Assembly (NCBI GenBank): GCA_944384475.1
Contig: CALWTN010000056.1
Coordinates: 1-6,515 of the forward strand
Direction of reading: 5' to 3'
Length of the DNA: 6,515 nucleotides
DNA from: an uncultured Clostridia bacterium
GTDB lineage: Bacteria > Bacillota > Clostridia > Christensenellales > UBA1242
Shown: one piece after another, positions 1-5,779 of the stretch
Layout: each line of letters begins with the position of its first letter
How positions within the stretch are numbered: the first letter of the stretch is position 1
Position numbers and translations under genes: made by a program
The notes under the pieces: generated by a model
Database searches by the model: none
Seen by the model: only the letters and a program-made list of their open reading frames with translations
What the model was told of the DNA's origin: nothing

Positions 1-74
1 TGTATCAAACTGTGCTTAATATGTTTAACGCACTGCTTAGTAAGGTGGAAAAAAATGAAGAGGATGACGAGTAA
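1..74 (+). CDS. 3' end of an unidentified upstream gene (partial)
   Basis: Reading from base 3, an open frame runs for 23 codons to a TAA at 72-74. The visible residues are YQTVLNMFNALLSKVEKNEE followed by DDE, a plausible helix ending in an acidic tail. The frame overlaps the start of the carboxypeptidase gene by 20 nt, which suggests translational coupling and that both lie in one operon. Too little is present to name the product. In related Bacillota the genes before dacF/rluB often include scpA, scpB or ytfJ, but nothing in these residues proves any of them. Confidence 0.6.
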   Translation, partial: YQTVLNMFNALLSKVEKNEEDDE

Positions 75-1227
75 AACCAAACTTAGCCACTTTGCGTTTG
101 TGTTTAGCGTGCTGTTTCTTGCGTTGCTTATGGTTTTTTCATTTTGTTATGGTGCGATAAAATCGGTTGCAACGCTGGTTAAGGCGGACGTTGTCACTTC
201 TGCAAAAGCGATGTGTTTAATTGAAGCGCAAAGTGGCAGAGTTTTGGCGCAAAAAAATTGCAACGCATCGCTGCCGATGGCAAGCACCACCAAGATTATG
301 ACGGCAATAACGGCCATTGAAAATTGCCAAGATTTAGACGCCGTTTTTGAAATTTCGCCAAAGGCTGTGGGCGTTGAAGGGACATCGCTTTATTTAAGAA
401 AAGGCGAAAAGCATTGTTTAAGAGATTTGCTTTACGGGCTTATGATGGTGTCGGGAAACGATGCGAGCGTGGCTATCGGCGAACATGTGGCAGGCAGCGT
501 GGAACATTTTGTGGACATGATGAATTTTACGGCACACAGGTTGGGGCTTAAACACACACATTTTGAAAACACTCATGGTTTGGATGAAGAAGGGCATTAC
601 ACCAGCGCCTATGACCTTGCAAAAATTGCCGCTTATGCACTTGAAAATGATGTTTTTAGAGAGATAGTTTCAACGCAAAATAAAAAAATTACAAGTGCAG
701 ATGGAAAGGATAGGTATCTTGCAAATAAAAACAAATTATTGCGCTCTTTTGATGGTGCAATCGGCGTTAAAACAGGCTTTACGAATGATGCAGGCAGATG
801 CTTGGTTTCGGCGGCTGAAAGGGATGGGATGAGGCTTGTTTGCGTGGTGCTTAATTGTGGGCCGATGTTTGAAGATTGTGCGGCGCTGATGAATTGGGGT
901 TTCGAAAACTTTAAAATGTATGATTTAACTCAAAAAGTGAACTTTTATCCAAACCTTGTGGTAGAAGATGGCGAAAAATGCAGTGTTAGCATTGGGCACA
1001 ATCACACTTTTATGTATCCTCTTTCAGCTGACGAGCTTGACAAAATCACCACCAAAGTTGAACTTTTGCCAAGTGTGAAGCCCCTTTTGAAAGCGGGCAG
1101 CGAAGTGGGTAATTTCCAAATTTTGTTTGATAAAGAGTTGCTATTTTCGGGAAATATTGTTACAATGGAAGACGTAAAGGCAAGGTCGTTTAAGCAAAGG
1201 ATATTTGACATTATTGACCAATGGTAA
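55..1227 (+). CDS. dacF: D-alanyl-D-alanine carboxypeptidase (DacF-type low-molecular-weight penicillin-binding protein)
   Basis: Serine DD-carboxypeptidase (peptidase family S11) that removes the terminal D-Ala from peptidoglycan stem peptides outside the membrane, limiting cross-linking. All three active-site motifs are present: STTK at residues 77-80 (nucleophile Ser77, Lys80), SGN at 133-135 and KTG at 239-241. The family signature ENTHGLDEEGHYTSAYDLA starts at residue 171. The N-terminus is basic (KRMTSKTK) and followed by a hydrophobic stretch at about 12-34, a signal peptide or anchor. Residues from about 285 to 375 fit the beta-rich PBP5 C-terminal domain, and the end (SFKQRIFDIIDQW) could be a short amphipathic membrane-binding helix. 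At 390 residues the length is typical. The ATG at 55 has AAGGTGG 6 nt upstream; Met4 is a less likely alternative start. It is followed 7 nt later by rluB, a common pairing in Bacillota. The DacF subtype is inferred; a DacA- or DacB-like role is possible. Confidence 0.93.
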   Translation: MKRMTSKTKLSHFAFVFSVLFLALLMVFSFCYGAIKSVATLVKADVVTSAKAMCLIEAQSGRVLAQKNCNASLPMASTTKIMTAITAIENCQDLDAVFEISPKAVGVEGTSLYLRKGEKHCLRDLLYGLMMVSGNDASVAIGEHVAGSVEHFVDMMNFTAHRLGLKHTHFENTHGLDEEGHYTSAYDLAKIAAYALENDVFREIVSTQNKKITSADGKDRYLANKNKLLRSFDGAIGVKTGFTNDAGRCLVSAAERDGMRLVCVVLNCGPMFEDCAALMNWGFENFKMYDLTQKVNFYPNLVVEDGEKCSVSIGHNHTFMYPLSADELDKITTKVELLPSVKPLLKAGSEVGNFQILFDKELLFSGNIVTMEDVKARSFKQRIFDIIDQW

Positions 1228-1234
1228 AAAACAA

Positions 1235-1936
1235 ATGAGATTAAATAAATTTTTAAGTGCTGCGGGTGTTTGTGCAAGACGCAAGGCGGATGAACTTATA
1301 AAAAGCGGCAGCGTGACAGTCAACGGCAAGATTGCGGGCTTGGCAACTGTTGTTAATGAAAATAAAGATGAGGTGGCTGTGGATGGCAAGACAATCAGCC
1401 TGCCTCTTTCTTTTGTTTATTTAAAATTGAACAAGCCAAAAGGTTATGCTTGCACCAACAGCGATGAGAGGGGCAGAAAAACCATTTTTGACCTTGTCGA
1501 CTTGCCACAAAGATTGTTTTCTATTGGCAGGCTTGATTACGACACTGAGGGTTTGATTTTGCTGACCAATGATGGCGATTTTGCTTACAGAGTTTCGCAT
1601 CCTTCTTGGGAGGTTGAGAAAGAATATATCGTTAAAATTAAAGGCGAAATTAAAGAAAGCGAGTTGGCAGTGCTTAGAAATGGTGTGGTGATTGACGGTG
1701 AGCGATTGCCAAAAGCGAAAGTCAAGTTTTTGGAATATAAAAATGACGTGACAAGGCTTTCAGTCGTCATTCATGAAGGGCTAAATCATCAAGTCAGAAA
1801 GATGTTTGAAGCCATTGGCAAAGACATCAAACTTTTAAAGCGTGTGAGAATTGGCGGCGTCAGTCTTGGCGGGCTTAAACGTGGAGAATATAGGCAACTT
1901 AAACCGCAAGAGATGGCTCTTTTGGAGGGCAAATGA
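1235..1936 (+). CDS. rluB: 23S rRNA pseudouridine synthase, RluB type (RsuA/RluB family)
   Basis: Isomerises a specific uridine to pseudouridine in large-subunit rRNA; RluB of E. coli acts at U2605 near the peptidyl transferase centre. Residues 1-47 form an S4 RNA-binding domain (RLNKFLSAAGVCARRKADEL near the start). The catalytic motif is GRLDYDTEGL at 98-107 with Asp101 as the catalytic aspartate, and the family block EGLNHQVRKMFEAIG lies at 181-195. The length of 233 residues is normal. The frame stays open upstream to a TTG at 1205, which would add ten residues and overlap dacF. I chose the ATG at 1235 because family members begin right at the S4 domain and the AAAGGA before the TTG is only 3 nt away. 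The ATG itself has no clear Shine-Dalgarno site, so initiation may depend on ribosomes finishing dacF 7 nt before. The stop overlaps the next gene as ATGA. RsuA/RluE/RluF activity is not excluded, but RluB is usual in this context. Confidence 0.92.
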   Translation: MRLNKFLSAAGVCARRKADELIKSGSVTVNGKIAGLATVVNENKDEVAVDGKTISLPLSFVYLKLNKPKGYACTNSDERGRKTIFDLVDLPQRLFSIGRLDYDTEGLILLTNDGDFAYRVSHPSWEVEKEYIVKIKGEIKESELAVLRNGVVIDGERLPKAKVKFLEYKNDVTRLSVVIHEGLNHQVRKMFEAIGKDIKLLKRVRIGGVSLGGLKRGEYRQLKPQEMALLEGK

Positions 1937-3120
1937 AAGTCGCGATCATTGGTGCAGGCGCAGCAGGAATGTTTGCGGCGGGGCTGATTAGTAGAAAAGG
2001 CCATGAAGTTGTTGTTTTCGATACAAATGAAAAGTGCGGCAAAAAATTATTCATAACAGGCAAGGGCAGATGCAACTTTACAAACGTTTGTGATAGAGAA
2101 ACCTTTTTGTCAAACATTGTGCGTGGCGACAAATTTTTTCAAAGCGCACTTGCTAAATTTTCGCCGCAAGATTGTGTGCAGTTTTTTGAAGATCAGGGCG
2201 TTAGGACAAAGGTGGAGCGTGGCAACCGTGCTTTTCCAGCAAGTGATAAATCCAGCGATATAATCAAGGCGCTTGAAAGGTTTATGGATGGCGCAAAAGT
2301 AGTGCTTAATCACAAGGTTAAACGCATCTTTAAAAGCGGGGAGCATTTTGATGTGGACGGACAAAAGTTTGACAGGGTGATTGTCGCAACTGGCGGAAAA
2401 AGTTATTCTGCAACAGGCAGCGATGGAGATGGCTACAATTTTGCGCGCAGGTTTGGGCATGGCATCGTTGATTTAAAACCAGCGCTTGTGCCAATAGAGG
2501 TTGACGAAAAGTTTGTATCTGAATTGCAAGGTTTGTCGCTGAAAAATGTAAGGCTTACAGCGATTACTAAGCAAAAATCTTTCAGCGAATTTGGTGAGAT
2601 GCTCTTTACTGACAAAGGCATTTCAGGGCCAATCGCACTTACTCTTTCAAGTTTGATAAACAGGCTGGATTGTCAATTTTTGCAGTTGGATTTTAAGCCA
2701 GCACTCAGCGAGGATGTGCTTGAAAAAAGGCTGCTGAGAGAGTTTGAAAGTGCAAAAAATAAAAATCTAGCAACCGTCATGGCAACGCTTTTGCCTAAAA
2801 GGCTTATTAAAGTGTTTTTAAATAGCCTAAGCTTGGACGGTGGCAAAAAAATTAACAGCATCCTTTTGCAGGAGCGAAAAACTTTGCTTAAAGGACTAAA
2901 ATGCTGGACTTTGAAATATAAAATGTTATATCCTATCAATAGTGGGATTGTGACAAGCGGCGGGGTGGATTTAAAACAGATTGACCCAAAAAATATGCAA
3001 AGTAAATTGGTTGATGGCTTGTATTTTATTGGCGAAGTGCTTGACATCGATGCGCTTACAGGCGGGTTTAATTTGCAAATTGCATTTTCAACCGCTTTTG
3101 CAGCAAGTTTGGATTTTTAG
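1933..3120 (+). CDS. HI0933/YhiN (YtfP)-family FAD-dependent protein
   Basis: Flavoprotein of the HI0933-like family, often annotated as NAD(P)/FAD-dependent oxidoreductase or aminoacetone oxidase. A Rossmann FAD-binding motif GAGAAG is at residues 7-12 with an acidic residue (Asp30) closing the second strand. The family signatures CGKKLFITGKGRCNFTN (35-51), ATGGKSYSATGSDGDGY (152-168), LFTDKGISGP (224-233) and the C-terminal GEVLDIDALTGGFNLQIAFS (367-386) are all visible. At 395 residues it is complete. It starts in a 4-nt ATGA overlap with rluB, with GGAGGG at 1924-1929 as ribosome binding site. From memory, the E. coli member YhiN has been reported as a 23S rRNA dihydrouridine synthase (RdsA). 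Its coupling here to an rRNA pseudouridine synthase fits such a role, but that function is inferred for this protein. It is a soluble cytoplasmic protein with no signal peptide or membrane helix. Confidence 0.92.
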   Translation: MKVAIIGAGAAGMFAAGLISRKGHEVVVFDTNEKCGKKLFITGKGRCNFTNVCDRETFLSNIVRGDKFFQSALAKFSPQDCVQFFEDQGVRTKVERGNRAFPASDKSSDIIKALERFMDGAKVVLNHKVKRIFKSGEHFDVDGQKFDRVIVATGGKSYSATGSDGDGYNFARRFGHGIVDLKPALVPIEVDEKFVSELQGLSLKNVRLTAITKQKSFSEFGEMLFTDKGISGPIALTLSSLINRLDCQFLQLDFKPALSEDVLEKRLLREFESAKNKNLATVMATLLPKRLIKVFLNSLSLDGGKKINSILLQERKTLLKGLKCWTLKYKMLYPINSGIVTSGGVDLKQIDPKNMQSKLVDGLYFIGEVLDIDALTGGFNLQIAFSTAFAASLDF

Positions 3121-3128
3121 GAGGAAAA

Positions 3129-3749
3129 ATGATATTTCACGCAGTGCAATTTTTGGCGTTTATTCCTGGCAAGATAATTTATCCTTGCAAAATTTACGGC
3201 AAAGAGAACCTAAAAAAGGGTAAGGCTGTGCTAACCATGAACCATACATCAAACATCGATGCCGTAAACATCGTGCTTGGCACATTTGAGAAAAAATATT
3301 TTCTTGCCAAAAAGGAACTTTTTAAAAACAAACTTTTTGGTGCGTTCATCAAGGCAATGGGTGGCATTAAAATCGACAGGCAGTCGGCGGATGTTGGAGC
3401 AATTAAAAATGCGCTTAAAGTTTTGAAAAATGACAAAAAACTTATCATCTTTCCAGAAGGAACAAGAAATAAAAGCGACAATGTGGAGCTTGGCGAGGTT
3501 AAAAGCGGAGCGGCTATGCTTGCAATCAAAGCCAAAGCGCCAATCATTCCAGTTTGGGTTTACAACAGGCCGCATGCTTTTAGAATGACCAAAATTTTAA
3601 TCGGAGAGCCTTACGAGCTTGACGAGTTTTATGGTGCAAAAATCACCGAAGAAGTGCTGGATAAAGCAAGCGAAATTGTTTCGCAAAAGCTTAACCAGTT
3701 AAAACAGCAGGCGGAGGAAAAATTTAGTAAGAAAGGAAAGACAAAATGA
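3129..3749 (+). CDS. plsC: 1-acyl-sn-glycerol-3-phosphate acyltransferase (PlsC family)
   Basis: Transfers a fatty acyl group to lysophosphatidic acid, giving phosphatidic acid, the precursor of all membrane phospholipids; it acts at the inner face of the cytoplasmic membrane. The acyltransferase motifs appear in order: NHTSNID with the catalytic His39 and Asp44 (HX4D), GGIKIDR at 78-84 for substrate binding, FPEGTR at 108-113, and IIPVWVYN at 139-146. The N-terminus (about 1-20) is moderately hydrophobic and probably anchors the protein. The C-terminus is lysine-rich. At 206 residues it is a short, typical Clostridial PlsC. The ATG at 3129 has AGGAGG at 3119-3124, overlapping the stop of the preceding gene, so translation is probably coupled. 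In many Clostridia plsC lies between cmk and ispH/rpsA; here both of those are missing, though the S1 gene follows directly. An acyltransferase for another lysophospholipid cannot be excluded. Confidence 0.93.
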   Translation: MIFHAVQFLAFIPGKIIYPCKIYGKENLKKGKAVLTMNHTSNIDAVNIVLGTFEKKYFLAKKELFKNKLFGAFIKAMGGIKIDRQSADVGAIKNALKVLKNDKKLIIFPEGTRNKSDNVELGEVKSGAAMLAIKAKAPIIPVWVYNRPHAFRMTKILIGEPYELDEFYGAKITEEVLDKASEIVSQKLNQLKQQAEEKFSKKGKTK

Positions 3750-4759
3750 GTGAGTTTAATTTAGAGGAAATTGAAAAAACGTTTACATCTTACAAAAAGG
3801 GGCAACTTCATGACGGCGTGGTTGTGTTTAAGCGTGACGATGGTGTGATTTTTAACATCGGCGGCAAGAAGGATGCATTTATTGAAAAAAGCGACTTTGA
3901 CGACTTTGACGAAATAAAAATCGGCGACAGGTTTAAGGTTATGATTTTGGGCACTAATGAAGAAGGAATGATCATCGCTTCCAAATCGCAAGCGGATGTC
4001 ACCATACTTGGCACTCAAAATGCGCAAAAACTTAAACTTGGCAGCAAATTTTCGTTTGTGCCTATCGGCATAGATGACGGCTTGGTGGGCAAGATGGGCG
4101 ACTATCAAATTTTTGTGCCGTATGATGAAGTGGACGAGCGCAGAGTGAATATAAAAAGCTTGATTGGCAAGCAGTGCGAGGCGGTGGTGACTGAGATAGA
4201 TAAAGATGACAAAAAAATTGTTGCAAGCATCAAACTTTTGCAGCAGCAAACGCGTCTTGCAAATGAAGAGCTGTTTTGGAAAAGCATTTTCATCAACAAA
4301 ATTGTAAAAGGCGTTGTCAAAAAGATTTTGCCATACGGGGCATTTGTTGATGTTGGCGGCGTGGATTGCTTTATTCATATTTCCGATCTTTCTTTTGAGA
4401 AGATTCAAAGCCCAGCCGATGTGCTTGAAGAAGGCAAGGAGTATACTTTCAAGGTTATCGAGCTTGACCGTGAAAACAAAAAAGTTAAGCTTGGGCTTAA
4501 ACAAATTTTGCCTGACCCGATGATTGAAAAAATCAAACAGTTGCAAGTTGGCGAAAAATATGACGGTGAAGTTATCAAAATTTTGGCGTTTGGCGCGATA
4601 ATAAAACTTGAAAATGGCGTAACAGGGCTGCTGCATATTTCAAATGTCACTGAGCGCAGTGATGCAAACATATATGAGTTTGTAAAACTTGGCCAAAAAG
4701 TGGGCGTCACTGTGATAAACACATCGCCAGAAGAAAAAAAAGTTGCTTTTAGTTTATAA
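3746..4759 (+). CDS. S1-domain RNA-binding protein (RpsA/YpfD-like, four S1 repeats)
   Basis: Protein of 337 residues built from four S1 (OB-fold) repeats, expected to bind single-stranded RNA and assist translation or RNA turnover. Repeat 1 spans about residues 19-81. Repeat 2 (about 98-164) is degenerate, with GDYQIFVPYDEVD in place of the usual GxxGFIPxS core. Repeat 3 (187-253) is the most canonical, containing LPYGAFVDVGGVDCFIHISD. Repeat 4 (270-337) contains AFGAIIKLENGVTGLLHISN, and the protein ends immediately after it. A charged lead of 18 residues precedes repeat 1. The start is an ATGA overlap with plsC, with AAAGGA 8 nt upstream. This is the architecture of the reduced S1 proteins of Bacillota, which in many Clostridia are fused to or follow IspH; no IspH segment is present. 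It is the last gene of the operon. No terminator hairpin follows, so some read-through into the next gene is possible. Confidence 0.9.
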   Translation: MSEFNLEEIEKTFTSYKKGQLHDGVVVFKRDDGVIFNIGGKKDAFIEKSDFDDFDEIKIGDRFKVMILGTNEEGMIIASKSQADVTILGTQNAQKLKLGSKFSFVPIGIDDGLVGKMGDYQIFVPYDEVDERRVNIKSLIGKQCEAVVTEIDKDDKKIVASIKLLQQQTRLANEELFWKSIFINKIVKGVVKKILPYGAFVDVGGVDCFIHISDLSFEKIQSPADVLEEGKEYTFKVIELDRENKKVKLGLKQILPDPMIEKIKQLQVGEKYDGEVIKILAFGAIIKLENGVTGLLHISNVTERSDANIYEFVKLGQKVGVTVINTSPEEKKVAFSL

Positions 4760-4775
4760 CATATAGTAAATTTGT

Positions 4776-4805
4776 TTGACATAGAATTGCCATATATGCT
4801 AACCT
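4776..4805 (+). promoter_or_regulatory. Housekeeping (sigma-A-type) promoter of the membrane-protein gene
   Basis: A perfect -35 box TTGACA (4776-4781) is followed after 18 nt by TAACCT (4800-4805), and TGC just before it gives an extended -10 (TGn). Predicted transcription start is near 4811-4813, leaving a leader of only about 15 nt that is almost entirely the ribosome binding site AAGGAGGAGGGGG (4812-4824), 8 nt from core to ATG. The purine-rich leader leaves no room for a riboswitch. It begins 17 nt after the stop of the S1 gene. Confidence 0.75.
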
Positions 4806-4826
4806 TATTTTAAGGAGGAGGGGGAT

Positions 4827-5324
4827 ATGCAAAACAAATCTAGACCATTTTTGCTTACAGGCCTGATTTTAAGCATCATCGCCTATGCGACTTTGCTGAT
4901 CAGCAGTTTTATAACGGTTATACCTGCATTTACTTTGTTTAGTGGCTATGAGGTGCTTGATGCTGCTGGCGCAATGATTTTAATTGTTGGCATAGTGTTG
5001 ATTGTTTTCTCATTGCTTGGTTTAATCTTTGCGGCTGTAAGCATTTCACGATGCAGACTTTCGGCAAAAGATTTTGCAGGCAAAAAAGGTCTTGTAATCA
5101 CAACTTTTGTTTTTAATGTGATTGTTGCAGTGCTCATTTTAATTGGGCTTTTCAGCGGATTTGATGTGCTTTCATTCATAATGATGTTAGTTATGATTTT
5201 GGCAGCAGTGTTCATCATTGTTGACGTTGCAAGAAATAAAAAATATCTTGCAGAAGAACTTGCTCAGCCAGCACAGCCACAGCCAGCACAACCACAAGTT
5301 GAAGAAAACAAAGAAGAAAAGTAA
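4827..5324 (+). CDS. Four-helix integral membrane protein of unknown function
   Basis: A 165-residue protein that I cannot assign to a named family. Four hydrophobic segments are visible at about residues 8-34, 45-73, 87-110 and 113-134. A short basic cytoplasmic N-terminus (MQNKSR) and a basic loop (SRCRLSAKDFAGKKG, 74-88) put both ends inside by the positive-inside rule. The C-terminal tail after residue 135 is soluble: a charged linker (ARNKKYLAEE), then a low-complexity Ala-Gln-Pro run (AQPAQPQPAQPQ, 146-157), then an acidic/basic end (VEENKEEK). The layout resembles the small DUF4190/DUF4064-like four-helix membrane proteins of Bacillota, but this is only a resemblance. It has its own promoter, a very strong ribosome binding site and a strong terminator, so it appears to be an independently expressed single-gene unit. 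No catalytic motif is visible. Confidence 0.85.
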   Translation: MQNKSRPFLLTGLILSIIAYATLLISSFITVIPAFTLFSGYEVLDAAGAMILIVGIVLIVFSLLGLIFAAVSISRCRLSAKDFAGKKGLVITTFVFNVIVAVLILIGLFSGFDVLSFIMMLVMILAAVFIIVDVARNKKYLAEELAQPAQPQPAQPQVEENKEEK

Positions 5325-5336
5325 AAACAAAGAGAG

Positions 5337-5370
5337 AAAAAACAGGATGTTTTCCACATCCTGTTTTTTT
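5337..5370. terminator. Strong bidirectional intrinsic terminator
   Basis: A 14-bp perfect inverted repeat (5337-5350 pairs with 5356-5369) surrounds the loop TTTCC. The core is ACAGGATGT/ACATCCTGT, flanked by an A-run on the left and a T-run (5364-5370) on the right. It terminates the membrane-protein gene on the plus strand. Read on the minus strand the same hairpin ends in a U-run, so it can also stop transcription arriving from the tRNA-Thr about 280 bp away. Confidence 0.93.
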
Positions 5371-5386
5371 ATATGTAAACTTATCT

Positions 5387-5527
5387 ATAACTTTTGCAAA
5401 GTTGTTGATGTTCGCCTTAAAGGCTCGATAACGAACCCGGGGTTCGAGTTGCAACCTTGCAGGTTGCTTTTTGCTGCTCAAAACTCCGCCGCGCAAAGCG
5501 AGCTGTTCTTTGGAGCTGGCGGCGGGA
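5387..5527 (-). repeat. 142-bp tandem repeat, distal unit (hairpin array plus tRNA 3'-end copy)
   Basis: This unit matches 5528-5669 at a constant offset of 142 nt at both ends (5401 with 5543, 5511 with 5653); small indels within cancel out. It contains short inverted repeats in a row: AACTTT/AAAGTT (5389-5394 and 5398-5403, loop TGC), GCC/GGC around 5414-5424, CGAACC/GGTTCG (near 5432-5446), GCAACCT/AGGTTGC (5451-5457 and 5461-5467, loop TGC), and an imperfect TTTTG/CAAAA hairpin near 5469-5483. It ends with 23 nt (5505-5527) identical to the region spanning the end of the real tRNA gene. It is GC-richer than the genes around it. It lies downstream of the tRNA in the tRNA's direction and before the terminator. 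It encodes no convincing protein. Confidence 0.85.
5511..5527 (-). pseudogene. Detached copy of the tRNA-Thr 3' end
   Basis: These 17 nt are identical to the last 17 nt of the tRNA-Thr gene (one T-loop base, 3' T-stem strand, 3' acceptor strand, discriminator U and encoded CCA). The identity extends 6 nt beyond CCA, to 5505. Nothing resembling the rest of a tRNA adjoins it: at 5528 the sequence switches to the hairpin spacer. It could look to RNA polymerase or RNases like a tRNA end, but it cannot fold as a tRNA by itself. Confidence 0.8.
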
Positions 5528-5669
5528 ATAACAACTTTGCAAGTTGTTGATGTTCGCCTTGCGGCTCGATAACGAACCCAGGGGTTCGAGTTGCAACCTT
5601 TCAGGTTGCCGTTTTGCTGCGCAAAACTCCGCCGCGCATGCAGGCCGTTCTTTGGAGCTGGCGGCGGGA
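5528..5669 (-). repeat. 142-bp tandem repeat, tRNA-proximal unit (hairpin array)
   Basis: This is the second copy of the 142-bp unit; its last 17 nt are the 3' end of the functional tRNA-Thr. Its hairpins are cleaner than in the distal unit: AACAACTT/AAGTTGTT (5530-5537 and 5541-5548, loop TGC), GCC/GGC with a 4-nt loop near 5556-5565, CGAACC/GGTTCG (5573-5578 and 5583-5588), GCAACCT/AGGTTGC (5593-5599 and 5603-5609, loop TTC) and GTTTTGC/GCAAAAC (5611-5617 and 5621-5627, loop TGC). Read on the tRNA strand the triloops are GCA, GAA and GCA, and the 4-nt loop is GCAA. Many differences between the two units fall in loops or at hairpin edges, while most arms are kept. Confidence 0.85.
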
Positions 5670-5728
5670 CTCGAACCCGCGACCTTTTGATTACGAATCA
5701 AATGCACTACCGACTGTGCTACGCCAGC
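5653..5728 (-). tRNA. tRNA-Thr (anticodon CGU), CCA encoded
   Basis: A complete 76-nt cloverleaf reads on the minus strand from 5728 to 5653. It has a perfect 7-bp acceptor stem GCTGGCG/CGCCAGC, D-arm GCAC/GTGC with an 8-nt loop, anticodon arm TTTGA/TCAAA with loop TTCGTAA, variable loop AGGTC, T-arm GCGGG/CCCGC with loop TTCGAGT, discriminator U and encoded CCA. The anticodon CGT (5693-5695) decodes ACG threonine codons. U at the discriminator fits Bacillota threonine tRNAs. It is the only complete RNA gene in the window and opposes the protein genes. Fragments of its own sequence lie on both sides (3' end at 5511-5527, 5' end at 5891-5908, inverted D-arm at 5780-5790). Its transcript would run through two hairpin repeats before the terminator at 5337-5370. 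Confidence 0.97.
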
Positions 5729-5736
5729 ATGAAATT

Positions 5737-5765
5737 AATATGGCTTTAATGATATTCAGTTGTAA
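5737..5765 (-). promoter_or_regulatory. Possible weak promoter of the tRNA-Thr gene
   Basis: On the minus strand TTACAA (5765-5760) and CATATT (5742-5737) are spaced by 17 nt, with the second box 8 nt before the tRNA 5' end. The -10 box is poor; shifting by one or two bases gives ATATTA or TATTAA. Transcription would then start almost at the mature 5' end. The AT-rich stretch 5729-5760 separates the tRNA from the GC-rich repeats and is the only promoter-like DNA close by. Confidence 0.3.
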
Positions 5766-5779
5766 GAAGGGAAGGTTGC

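Noticed and set aside
3761..4636. Long minus-strand frame of 291 codons opposite the S1 gene
   Set aside because: The plus strand encodes four recognisable S1 repeats. The antisense product is rich in Phe, Asn and His, as expected from reversing Lys/Glu/Val-rich codons, and has no family motif.
4760..4826. Riboswitch or attenuator before the membrane-protein gene
   Set aside because: The gap is 67 nt and mostly promoter; the predicted leader is about 15 nt and no hairpin was seen.
5218..5550. Plus-strand frame of 110 codons overlapping the end of the membrane-protein gene
   Set aside because: It crosses the real gene's end, the strong terminator hairpin and the hairpin repeats, with lysine-rich low-complexity content. 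It is a shadow frame.
5387..5669. CRISPR array
   Set aside because: There are only two long units with no unique spacers between them and no cas genes. The short inverted repeats differ from one another.
5511..5669. Integrated element bounded by attL/attR at the tRNA 3' end
   Set aside because: The tRNA-end copies are direct repeats as an att pair would be, but only 125 bp of hairpin DNA lies between them. That DNA is itself repeated outside the pair, which fits tandem duplication better than integration of cargo.
5417..5707. Minus-strand frame of 96 codons across the tRNA and both repeats
   Set aside because: It runs through the tRNA gene and the tandem repeat; the string KVAGSSPA is the usual artefact of translating a tRNA T-arm and acceptor end. 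No ribosome binding site was seen.
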